This document shows positions 1-5,973 of a stretch of DNA of 5,973 bases, in pieces. The position numbers and the translations under genes were made by a program. The stretch is from an uncultured Arenimonas sp. (lineage in GTDB: Bacteria > Pseudomonadota > Gammaproteobacteria > Xanthomonadales > Xanthomonadaceae), in the NCBI GenBank assembly GCA_946885815.1, contig CAMPHE010000123.1, positions 1 through 5,973 on the forward strand, in the 5' to 3' direction. The notes below the pieces were generated by a model. That model had not been told where the DNA came from, searched no databases, and saw nothing but the letters and a program-made list of their open reading frames with translations. The stretch's first letter is position 1; every line of letters begins with the position of its first letter.

Positions 1-1086
1 CGTCGAGGTCGGGAGGCCGGCGGCATCGTCGACCCCGCCCCAGTACGAGCCGCATGCCGCGCCGACGACGTATTCGTGCAGCGGCGACGCGCCATGCCAG
101 CCGTCGTCGGCGTCGTGCCAGTGATGCCGCTGCGCGTGCGCGTGGCCGGTGAGCAGCAGCACGTGCCCGAAGCGGCGCAGCAGGGCGAACAGCCGTTCGC
201 GATCGGCGCGGCGGAACGAGGGCACGCCGGGCTCGTCGTCGGAGAACGGGATGTGCGCGGCGATCACCAGCGGACGATTCGACGGCAGGTCGCGCAGGTA
301 GGCGGCGAGGTACGCGAACTGCTCCTCGCGCAGCCCGCCGATGTACGACACGTCGCCGCCGGGTCGCCAGACCACGTCGTCCAGCACGATGAAGCTGGCT
401 TCGTGCTCCTCCCACGCATAGGTGTCCGGGCCGTAGGTGGCGTGGAAGCTGGCGAGCGAGGCCGCGTCGCGCGGCTCGGCCGCATCGACGTCGTGGTTGC
501 CGGGCACGTGCAGCCACGGCACGCCGAGCGACAGCGTCAGCGCGTTCATCGCCGGGAACAGCGACACGTCGTCGTCGACGATGTCGCCGAGGGTCAGGCC
601 GAGATGGGCGGGCGGCGCGTCGCCGGGATGCGCGGCACGCACCGCGTCGACGATGCCGCGGCCGTAGAAGGCCACCTGGCGCGCGTCCTTGGGCTGCGGG
701 TCGGAGAACAGCAGCACGTCGAGCGCGCCGGCCGGGCGCGGATCCGCCTGCAACGCCACGTCGCCGCAGGCGGCCAGGCCGATCGCCGGCAGTCCCGCGG
801 CGCCGCGCGGCAGGCGGAAGCCCGCCGGCTTGACGACATGCACCCGGTGTCCGTCGGGCGCGACCCCCGGCGACAGCACGAAGCGCCCCGCGGCGTCGGT
901 GCGGTGCAGCCGGACGCCGTCGAAGAGCCCCACGCCGGCGATGCCGGGTTCGGCGTCGCCGCGCCGGCCATCGCCGTCAAGGTCGGCATAGACCACGCCG
1001 CCGCAGGCCGGCACCGCCGCGTCCGCGGTCGCGGCCGAGAGCGCGGCGGCGGTGAAGAGCAGCGAAAACAGGGAATTCCGTGGCAT
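1..1086 (-). CDS. Exported calcineurin-like metallophosphoesterase with N-terminal SdrD-B/MetallophosN-type domain (3' end outside window)
   Basis: 362 residues are visible and the frame is still open at the left edge. Residues 1-22 form a signal peptide (MPRNSLFSLLFTAAALSAA...), so the protein is exported. Residues 28 to about 75 resemble the beta-sandwich MetallophosN/SdrD B-like domain, with an EF-hand-like loop DLDGDGRRGDAE (Asp35, Asp37, Asp39, Glu46). The catalytic domain carries the metallophosphatase motifs in order: SDPQ (Asp129, Gln131), GDIVDDD (Asp168), GNHD (Asn197, His198), His278 in AAHIPF, and GHAH (His315, His317). These residues normally bind a two-metal centre that hydrolyses phosphoesters; the substrate cannot be read from sequence. 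The last visible residues (CGSYWGGVDDAAGLP) match the start of the C-terminal domain typical of this family, so perhaps 100-200 residues are missing. The ATG at 1086 follows GGAG with a 7-nt spacer. The gene is divergent from the cyclase. The family is confident; the physiological role is unknown. Confidence 0.9.
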   Translation of the reverse strand, partial: MPRNSLFSLLFTAAALSAATADAAVPACGGVVYADLDGDGRRGDAEPGIAGVGLFDGVRLHRTDAAGRFVLSPGVAPDGHRVHVVKPAGFRLPRGAAGLPAIGLAACGDVALQADPRPAGALDVLLFSDPQPKDARQVAFYGRGIVDAVRAAHPGDAPPAHLGLTLGDIVDDDVSLFPAMNALTLSLGVPWLHVPGNHDVDAAEPRDAASLASFHATYGPDTYAWEEHEASFIVLDDVVWRPGGDVSYIGGLREEQFAYLAAYLRDLPSNRPLVIAAHIPFSDDEPGVPSFRRADRERLFALLRRFGHVLLLTGHAHAQRHHWHDADDGWHGASPLHEYVVGAACGSYWGGVDDAAGLPTST

Positions 1087-1093
1087 CGAAGGG

Positions 1094-1116
1094 CTCCGGT
1101 GGAACCGGCGATTATG
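1094..1116 (-). promoter_or_regulatory. Candidate -10 box and Shine-Dalgarno of the phosphoesterase gene
   Basis: Read on the minus strand, CATAAT (1116-1111) matches five of six bases of the sigma-70 -10 consensus. It is followed about 14 nt later by GGAG (1097-1094), which lies 7 nt before the ATG at 1086. The leader would be only about 15-20 nt. No good -35 hexamer lies 16-18 bp upstream (best 3 of 6 matches). The ribosome binding site is convincing; the promoter is tentative. Confidence 0.35.
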
Positions 1117-3018
1117 CCGGCGGGAGTGGCGACGGGCCGACGCCACCCCTACAGTGCGTGGATCGGACGACGAGGGGGAACGTCCATCCGCACGATCGCG
1201 CACCTGCTGGCCCTGTTGTTCCTGCTGGCCGCCGCCCGGACGTCGGCCGCGGGCCCGGCCGTGCTCGATTCCGGCCGCGAATCGCTGGCGCTGACGCCCT
1301 ATCTGAGCTCGCTGCACGACCCGGAAGGACGCGCCGACGCCGCCGCGATGTTCGCGCAGGCCGAGCGTGGCCGGTTCACGCCGCTCGCCGGCCGGGGCGA
1401 CGCGTTCGGATTCACCGAAGGCGCGACGTGGCTGCATGGGCGCGTGGCGAACGGCGGCAACGCGGAGGAGCGCTGGCTGCTGGTGCTGCACTACCCGTTG
1501 CTCGACCACGTCGACATCTACCTGCGCTACCCCGACGGGCGGGTCGTCGCCGCGGCCTCCGGCGACCGGCTGCCGTTCAGCGCGCGCAGCATCCGGTACC
1601 GGCATCCGAATCTCTGGGTCTCGCTGCCGCCCGGCACCGAGGTGGACCTGCTGGTCCGCGTGGCGTCGCGCAGTTCGCTGCAGGTGCCGCTGGCGATCTA
1701 CACGCCGAAGGCGTTCGCGGAAATGGAGCGCGATTCGCAGTTCGGCATCGGGCTGTTCTACGGGATCCTCACCGCGCTGTTCTTCTACAACCTCGTGCTG
1801 TGGCTGTCGCTGCGCGACGCGACGCATTTCTGGTACATGGTGCACGTCGCCGGCTTCGGCCTGGTCATGTTCTGCCTCAACGGCCTCGCGTTCGAGTATT
1901 TCTGGCCGGGCTCGCCGACGCTCGCGAACCTCGCGATCCCGCTGTCGATGGCGATCTCGCAGATCGTGATGCACCAGTTCTGCCGCGTGTTCCTCGAGCT
2001 GAAGGACCGGCAGCCGCTCGCCGACAAGGTGTCGCTGGCGCTGATCGTACTGTTCGTGCTGCTGGGCGCGCTGTCGCCGTTCGTGGAATACCGCGTCGCG
2101 GTACGTCCGTTGACGTTGCTGGTCTTTCCCGGCGCGATCTTCATCCTTTTCGTCGCGATCAACGCGATCCGGCTCGGCTACGCCCCGGCGCGGGTGTTCC
2201 TCACCGCGTGGGCCTTCCTGCTGCTCGGCACCGCGCTGTATGCGGCGGTGTCGTTCGGCGTGCTGGAGAAGAATTTCCTGACCGAGTACGGCATCCAGGT
2301 CGGATCGGCGCTGGAGATGATCCTGCTGTCGTTCGCCCTCGCCTACCGCTACGCGCGGTTGCGCGGCGAGAACGAGAAGCTCGTGCGCGAGCACAACGAG
2401 CAGCTGGAGCGGCACGTCGCACGGCGCACCTCCGAACTGAGCACCGCGCTGGAGCAGCTGGCGGAAGCGAACCAGCGCCTGCGCGAATCGAACCGGCGCG
2501 ACGCGCTGACCGGCCTGTTCAATCGCCGGCATTTCCGCGAGGTGTTCGAACAGCTGCTGCGCGACGCGCGCGACCACGCGCAGCCGCTGGGCGTGATGCT
2601 GATCGACCTGGACCATTTCAAGCAGGTGAACGACACGCACGGCCATCTCGCCGGCGACGAATGCCTGCGCTGGATCGGCCGCTGCCTGCAGGCCGCGCTC
2701 GGCGAGCACGGCGCCCTGCTGGCACGGTTCGGCGGCGAGGAATTCGTCGCGGTCGTGCCCGACGTCGACGGCGAACGGCTGGTCGCGCTGGCGGAAGCCC
2801 TGCGCGAGCGCATCGCCGCCGAGCCGGTGCGCCATGCCGGCGCCACCATCCACCTGGCCGCCAGCATCGGCGTCCACGTGGTGCCGCCGGGCGAACCGAC
2901 GACACCCGACGGGGCGCTGCACCGCGCCGACGACGCGCTCTACGCGGCGAAGGACCGCGGTCGCAACTGCGTGCAGGCCTCGGCCGCGAAGTCCCCGGCC
3001 ACCGCCCCGCCCATGTAG
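1114..3018 (+). CDS. 7TMR-DISM membrane diguanylate cyclase (GGDEF)
   Basis: This protein makes c-di-GMP from two GTP at the inner membrane. Numbered from the ATC at 1186 (610 aa): signal peptide 1-22 (hydrophobic core LLALLFLLAAA), 7TMR-DISMED2-like periplasmic beta domain about 24-180, seven transmembrane helices (about 186-210, 214-240, 247-270, 282-300, 306-330, 335-358, 368-390), a coiled coil about 391-437, and a GGDEF domain about 439-597. Catalytic features are intact: DALTGLFNRR at 439-448, metal-binding Asp474, Asn482, Asp491, the active loop GGEEF 516-520, and the closing ADDALYAAKDRGRN motif. The inhibitory RxxD site is replaced by EHGA (507-510), so classical product inhibition is unlikely. 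There is no EAL domain. The start is uncertain. ATG 1114 is the first canonical codon and gives 634 aa with a long basic leader, but SD spacing, signal-peptide shape and promoter room favour ATC 1186. The TAG stop lies within a REP palindrome. The likely role is periplasmic sensing that sets c-di-GMP; the ligand is unknown. Confidence 0.9.
   Translation: MPAGVATGRRHPYSAWIGRRGGTSIRTIAHLLALLFLLAAARTSAAGPAVLDSGRESLALTPYLSSLHDPEGRADAAAMFAQAERGRFTPLAGRGDAFGFTEGATWLHGRVANGGNAEERWLLVLHYPLLDHVDIYLRYPDGRVVAAASGDRLPFSARSIRYRHPNLWVSLPPGTEVDLLVRVASRSSLQVPLAIYTPKAFAEMERDSQFGIGLFYGILTALFFYNLVLWLSLRDATHFWYMVHVAGFGLVMFCLNGLAFEYFWPGSPTLANLAIPLSMAISQIVMHQFCRVFLELKDRQPLADKVSLALIVLFVLLGALSPFVEYRVAVRPLTLLVFPGAIFILFVAINAIRLGYAPARVFLTAWAFLLLGTALYAAVSFGVLEKNFLTEYGIQVGSALEMILLSFALAYRYARLRGENEKLVREHNEQLERHVARRTSELSTALEQLAEANQRLRESNRRDALTGLFNRRHFREVFEQLLRDARDHAQPLGVMLIDLDHFKQVNDTHGHLAGDECLRWIGRCLQAALGEHGALLARFGGEEFVAVVPDVDGERLVALAEALRERIAAEPVRHAGATIHLAASIGVHVVPPGEPTTPDGALHRADDALYAAKDRGRNCVQASAAKSPATAPPM
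1150..1178 (+). promoter_or_regulatory. Candidate -10 box and strong Shine-Dalgarno of the cyclase gene
   Basis: TACAGT (1150-1155) matches four of six bases of the -10 consensus, and no clear -35 is visible. GAGGGGG (1172-1178) is a strong purine-rich ribosome binding site. It ends 7 nt before an in-frame ATC at 1186 and directly precedes the signal-peptide-like coding stretch. No ATG, GTG or TTG in the cyclase frame lies at a suitable distance downstream of it. It therefore bears directly on where the cyclase starts. The -10 call is weak; the SD call is better. Confidence 0.4.
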
Positions 3019-3037
3019 GAGCGGCTTCAGCCGCGAC
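3015..3037. repeat. GTAG-headed REP-like palindrome between convergent genes, possible bidirectional terminator
   Basis: The sequence begins GTAGGA and contains a perfect inverted repeat, GCGGCT (3021-3026) / AGCCGC (3029-3034), followed by GAC. This is the head-plus-hairpin form of the short repeats (REP, including the GTAG type of Stenotrophomonas) common in Xanthomonadaceae. In RNA the plus strand folds GCGGC-UUCA-GCCGC and the minus strand folds GCGGC-UGAA-GCCGC. There is no U-run, so it is not a classical intrinsic terminator, but its position between convergent genes suits transcript-end stabilisation. The cyclase TAG (3016-3018) and the lyase TGA (3029-3027) both fall inside it. Only one copy is in the window, so repeat status rests on recognition of the motif. 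Confidence 0.75.
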
Positions 3038-4958
3038 CGGTCTCGGCCGCGTCCAGCGCCGCTCGCGCCGCGGTCAGCAGGCGGCCTTCGCGCACGAGGC
3101 GCAGCGCGGTCGCGACGTCGCCGTCCATCGCCCGATCGCGCGGCATGAACGGGATCGCCTCGCGCAGCGCGGCCCACGCCGCGGCCACGGCCGCACCGGG
3201 CCGGAATTCATTGGCGTCGGCGAGCTCGGCCCGCAACTTCGCGACCTCGGCGACGAATTCGGGATGGCCCGCATCGCCTTCGCGCGCACCGGTGGGGATC
3301 TTCGCCGCGAACGCCGCCTCGTCGCCCTCGCGCGCCAGCGCGCGCGCGGCATTGATCATGTCGCGGCGGTAGTCGAGCGCCTGCGCGGCCGTGTACAGCT
3401 CCAGGGCGAGCACGTGCGACAGGTCTTCGGTCATCTCGAGCACGTGCCGGCCCTCGTTCGCGCCCATCGACACGTGGTCCTCGGCATTGGCGCTGGTCGG
3501 CACGGAATACACGCTGGCCGGATGCGCGCGGCTGGCGAGGTCGTTCACCAGCGCCGCGGCGGTGTACTGCACGATCATGAAGCCGCTTTCGGTGCCGTCC
3601 TCGTTGCCGATCAGGAACGGCGGCAGGCCGTCGTTCGTCGCGGGGTCGACCAGCTTGTTGAGGCGACGCTCGCTGATCGACGCCAGCGTCGGGATCGCGG
3701 CCTTCAGGTAGCTCAGCACCAGCGCCAGCGGCATGCCGTGGAAGTGCCCCGCCGACACCACCTGGTCCTCGATCTGCAGCGGCCGGCCGAGGTCGTCGGC
3801 GGTCAGCTCCGGGAACAGCAGCGGGTTGTCGGTGACGGCGTTGAGCTCGACGTCGACCACGCGCTTGGCCTGTTCGACGGCGTCGCGCACCGCGCCGTGC
3901 ACCTGCGGCACGCAGCGCAGCGAATAGCTGTCCTGCGGCTGGTGCTTCTTGCCGCCGCGGAACGGCAGGAAGCGCGTGTAGAACCGCTCGCGGCCTTCGC
4001 GCTGCGGCAGCGGCACCCAGTCCCAGCCGATGTCGAAGCCGAGGCCCTGCCGTTCGCCGTCCCACGCGGCCGGGGTCCACGGACGGAAGCGCGGCACGAG
4101 GTGGTACGGAATGTCGGCGAGCGTCGAGCCGGCGAGCAGCGCGCGCAGCCGGGCCGCCACCTGCACCTGGCCCGGATGCGGGCGCAGCGCGTGCACGTGC
4201 GCGTCGAACGCGCGCAGCCGGCCGGCGAAGGCGTCGATCGTCATCGCCGCGGCGAGGTCGGCGGTGTCGAGCAGGTCGTCGAGCGTCTCGATCGCCAGCA
4301 CGGCGGTGGCGAGCATCTGCGCCGTGCCGTTGTTCAGCGCCAGCCCTTCCTTGTGCGAGAGCGTCACCGGTTTCAGGCCCGCGCGCTCGAGCGCCTGGGC
4401 CCCCGGCAGGCGCTGCCCGCCGAGGAACGCCTCGCCGCCGCCGAGCAGCACGATCGCGAGGTGCGACAGCGGCGCGAGGTCGCCGCTGGCGCCCACGGAG
4501 CCCTTGCGCGGCACGACCGGCACGACCCCCGCGTTGAGCATCGCCACCAGCGCTTCGAGCGTCGCCGGCCGGATGCCGGAGTGACCCATCATCAGCGTGT
4601 TGATGCGGATCGCCAGCATCGCCCGCACCACTTCCGGCGCGAACGGTTCGCCGACGCAAACCGCGTGGGTGACGATCAGGTTGTGCTGCAGCTCGGCCGA
4701 CACGCTGTCGTGCGCGTCGCCGGCACCCGGCAGCCCGTGGCGCACGCGCCGCACGCCGAGCAGCTTGTCGGCGTTGCTGCCGAAGCCGGTCGAGACCCCG
4801 TAGATCGGCTCCTGCCGCTGCACCTGGTCGGCGAGGAAATCGGCCGCGCGCTGCACGTCGCGCATCCGCGCCGGATCGAGCGCGACCGGCGCGCCATGGG
4901 CGATTTCGGCGACCTGCGCCCGCGACAGGCTGCGACCGTCGAGCGTGATGGGTTTCAT
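3027..4958 (-). CDS. hutH: Enlarged histidine/aromatic amino acid ammonia-lyase (MIO enzyme)
   Basis: This 643-residue lyase_aromatic family protein would eliminate ammonia from an aromatic amino acid; for histidine the product is urocanate. Its visible active site matches Pseudomonas HAL: catalytic Tyr53 in YGVSTGFG, the MIO-forming Ala157-Ser158-Gly159 in [12 protein letters not shown], Asn210, Tyr345 and Arg348 in DSYSLRC, and Glu493 in EDHVSM. The substrate-selecting pair is Thr97-His98 where HAL has Ser-His, PAL usually Phe-Leu and bacterial TAL His-Leu. This points to a HAL-like pocket but does not prove the substrate. The protein is about 130 residues longer than the usual ~510 aa. Additions lie at about 61-90, 280-338 (rich in Trp, Pro and Arg) and 531-600. 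GGAGG lies 7 nt before the ATG, and the start overlaps the hisS stop (ATGA), so translation is probably coupled to hisS. No hutU, hutI or hutG is visible. The symbol is by homology only; a biosynthetic lyase remains possible. Confidence 0.88.
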   Translation of the reverse strand: MKPITLDGRSLSRAQVAEIAHGAPVALDPARMRDVQRAADFLADQVQRQEPIYGVSTGFGSNADKLLGVRRVRHGLPGAGDAHDSVSAELQHNLIVTHAVCVGEPFAPEVVRAMLAIRINTLMMGHSGIRPATLEALVAMLNAGVVPVVPRKGSVGASGDLAPLSHLAIVLLGGGEAFLGGQRLPGAQALERAGLKPVTLSHKEGLALNNGTAQMLATAVLAIETLDDLLDTADLAAAMTIDAFAGRLRAFDAHVHALRPHPGQVQVAARLRALLAGSTLADIPYHLVPRFRPWTPAAWDGERQGLGFDIGWDWVPLPQREGRERFYTRFLPFRGGKKHQPQDSYSLRCVPQVHGAVRDAVEQAKRVVDVELNAVTDNPLLFPELTADDLGRPLQIEDQVVSAGHFHGMPLALVLSYLKAAIPTLASISERRLNKLVDPATNDGLPPFLIGNEDGTESGFMIVQYTAAALVNDLASRAHPASVYSVPTSANAEDHVSMGANEGRHVLEMTEDLSHVLALELYTAAQALDYRRDMINAARALAREGDEAAFAAKIPTGAREGDAGHPEFVAEVAKLRAELADANEFRPGAAVAAAWAALREAIPFMPRDRAMDGDVATALRLVREGRLLTAARAALDAAETGRG

Positions 4959-5973
4959 CGATGGGCCTCCGTGCCGGCGGCGAGCCGCGCCGCGATCTGT
5001 GTCGCGACGGCGTCGCCGGGCGCGTCGAACTGTTCCTGCGTGCGCAGGTCCTTGACCCGCACGACGCCGCGCGCCGCCTCGTCGTCGCCGTACAGCACGA
5101 CGAAGCGGATGCCGGCCTTGTCGGCGTACTGGAACTGCTTCTGCAGCTTGCGCGCCTCCAGCTGCACCTCCGTCGCGATGCCGGCTTCGCGCAGGTGGCG
5201 CGCGATGGCCAGGGACTCGGCGAGCCGCGCCTCGTCCATCAGCCCGACCATCGCCTGCACCGAGCTCTCCGCCGCGGCGACCAGCCCCGCCTCGCGCAGC
5301 TGGAAGAACAGCCGCGTCAGACCGATCGAGATGCCGACGCCGGGCAGCCGCGACTTCGTGTAGCTGCTGGCGAGGTTCTCGTATCGGCCGCCGCTGCAGA
5401 CCGAACCGATCTGCGGGTGGTCGTCGAGCACCGTCTCGTAGACGGTGCCGGTGTAGTAGTCGAGACCCCGCGCGATCGAGAAGTTCAGCGCGTAGGCGGT
5501 CTCGGGCACGCCCTGCGCGCGCAGCATCTCCAGCACCGTGCGCAGCTCGCCGGCGCCTTCGCGAAGCGTCGGCGAGGCGTCGCCGGTGGCGAGCGCGTCG
5601 AGGCGCGCCAGCGCGTCGTCGTGCGACGTCGAGCGCACCTGCACGAAGGCCATGATCGCGTCGGCCACCTCGGCCGCCAGCCCGAAGGCCTCGCCGGTGA
5701 GGGTCGCGCGCACGGCATCGGCGCCACGCTTGTCGAGCTTGTCGATCTCGCGCAGCACGAGCGCCTGGCGCTCGCCCCCGGCGAGGCCGAGGCTTTCGAA
5801 AAACCCGCGCAGCAGCTTGCGGTTGTTGAGCTGCACCGTGAACGGCCCGACTTCCAGCTCGGTGAACAGCGCATGGATCACCGCCGGCATCTCGGCGTCG
5901 TGGCGCACGTGCAGCGCGTCCTTGCCGATCACGTCGATGTCGCACTGGTAGAACTCGCGGAAGCGGCCGCGCT
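4955..5973 (-). CDS. hisS: Histidyl-tRNA synthetase (N-terminal part outside window)
   Basis: This enzyme charges tRNA-His with histidine in the cytoplasm. The 338 visible residues begin in class II motif 2 ([16 protein letters not shown], visible 1-16). The frame continues past the right edge; about 100-130 residues, including motif 1, are missing compared with the usual 420-470 aa. The histidine-specific signature ARGLDYYTG (around visible 168-175) and the second signature CSGGRYENL (192-200) are present. Motif 3 reads [13 protein letters not shown], with Thr (visible 219) where many bacterial enzymes have Glu before the conserved Arg. The C-terminal anticodon-binding domain spans about 235-325 ([11 protein letters not shown] ... 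[20 protein letters not shown]). HisA motif and anticodon domain together argue against the paralogue HisZ. The TGA stop overlaps the ATG of the ammonia-lyase by four bases, so the two form one transcription unit; its promoter lies outside the window. Confidence 0.95.
   Translation of the reverse strand, partial: RGRFREFYQCDIDVIGKDALHVRHDAEMPAVIHALFTELEVGPFTVQLNNRKLLRGFFESLGLAGGERQALVLREIDKLDKRGADAVRATLTGEAFGLAAEVADAIMAFVQVRSTSHDDALARLDALATGDASPTLREGAGELRTVLEMLRAQGVPETAYALNFSIARGLDYYTGTVYETVLDDHPQIGSVCSGGRYENLASSYTKSRLPGVGISIGLTRLFFQLREAGLVAAAESSVQAMVGLMDEARLAESLAIARHLREAGIATEVQLEARKLQKQFQYADKAGIRFVVLYGDDEAARGVVRVKDLRTQEQFDAPGDAVATQIAARLAAGTEAHR
4966..4970 (-). promoter_or_regulatory. Ribosome binding site of the ammonia-lyase inside the 3' end of hisS
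   Basis: Read on the minus strand, GGAGG sits 7 nt upstream of the ATG at 4958, inside the last codons of hisS. It fixes the start of the lyase despite the open frame that continues upstream. It also shows that the downstream gene can recruit ribosomes itself, in addition to coupling through the ATGA overlap. Confidence 0.75.

Larger units (their letters stand above)
1087..1185. other. Divergent intergenic region between phosphoesterase and diguanylate cyclase
   Basis: This stretch separates the phosphoesterase start (1086, minus) from the preferred cyclase start (1186, plus). It must carry the promoters of both genes. If the cyclase began at the ATG at 1114, only 27 bp would separate the two start codons, too little for two conventional promoters. 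Only weak -10-like hexamers are visible (CATAAT on minus at 1116-1111, TACAGT on plus at 1150-1155). I see no convincing operator palindrome or riboswitch. Confidence 0.5.

Noticed and set aside
76..1113. Upstream in-frame extension of the cyclase over the phosphoesterase region
   Set aside because: It is antisense to the phosphoesterase, whose five catalytic motifs are all readable. The extension has no recognisable domain and would bury the cyclase signal peptide mid-protein.
1162..1200. Twin-arginine (Tat) signal in the extended cyclase leader (GRRGGTS)
   Set aside because: The residues after RR do not match the Tat consensus, and the arginines fall in what is more likely the untranslated leader and ribosome binding site.
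3035..3042. Perfect 8-bp palindrome GACCGGTC as an operator
   Set aside because: It lies in the final lyase codons next to the REP element, far from any promoter, and such short palindromes are common by chance in GC-rich DNA.
3015..3045. Classical rho-independent terminator between the convergent genes
   Set aside because: The stem is short (5-6 bp) and neither strand has a T-run after it; it fits a REP-type hairpin better.
1080..5363. A very long open plus-strand frame (over 1,400 codons) running antisense to hisS and the lyase
   Set aside because: It crosses the cyclase in a wrong frame and is antisense to two well-supported genes. Its product is Arg/Ala-rich, low in complexity and shows no domain, as expected from high GC content where stops are rare.
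4959..5945. Upstream in-frame extension of the lyase through the hisS region
   Set aside because: It is an Arg-rich shadow frame of hisS. The lyase family begins at MKPITLDG, directly after a GGAGG site.
4955..5973. Possibility that the synthetase is HisZ, the regulatory paralogue
   Set aside because: The histidine-specific ARGLDYYTG motif and a full C-terminal anticodon-binding domain are present; HisZ proteins usually lack them.

Overview
The window is GC-rich (roughly 70% by eye) and looks like chromosomal DNA of a gammaproteobacterium of the Xanthomonadaceae/Lysobacteraceae type (Lysobacter, Luteimonas or a relative). The main clue is one copy of a GTAG-headed palindromic element (GTAGGAGCGGCTTCAGCCGC, 3015-3034) of the kind scattered through those genomes, together with the codon usage and gene types. 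The genus is an inference. I see no mobile element, CRISPR array, tRNA or rRNA.

Layout: four protein genes cover almost everything. (1) Positions 1-1086, minus strand: an exported calcineurin-like phosphoesterase with an N-terminal Ca-binding-type beta domain; its C-terminus runs off the left edge. (2) About 100 bp of divergent intergenic DNA. (3) To 3018, plus strand: a membrane diguanylate cyclase with a 7TMR-DISM periplasmic sensor, seven transmembrane helices, a coiled coil and a GGEEF domain. Its start is ambiguous: the best ribosome binding site points to a non-canonical AUC at 1186, and the nearest ATG is at 1114. (4) 3027-4958, minus strand: an unusually long (643 aa) histidine/aromatic ammonia-lyase with an intact MIO active site. 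(5) 4955-5973, minus strand: histidyl-tRNA synthetase, whose N-terminal part lies beyond the right edge.

hisS and the lyase overlap by four bases (ATGA) and are almost certainly co-transcribed, hisS first. The lyase and the cyclase are convergent, with only 8 bp between their stop codons, and both stops lie inside the GTAG palindrome. The cyclase makes c-di-GMP in response to a periplasmic signal. The phosphoesterase acts outside the cytoplasm and is transcribed away from it. No functional link between the two halves of the window is visible.

The points most worth pursuing are the enlarged ammonia-lyase coupled to hisS with no other histidine-utilisation genes, the REP element carrying both stop codons, and the possible AUC start of the cyclase. 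I do not see a clearly new multi-gene system.
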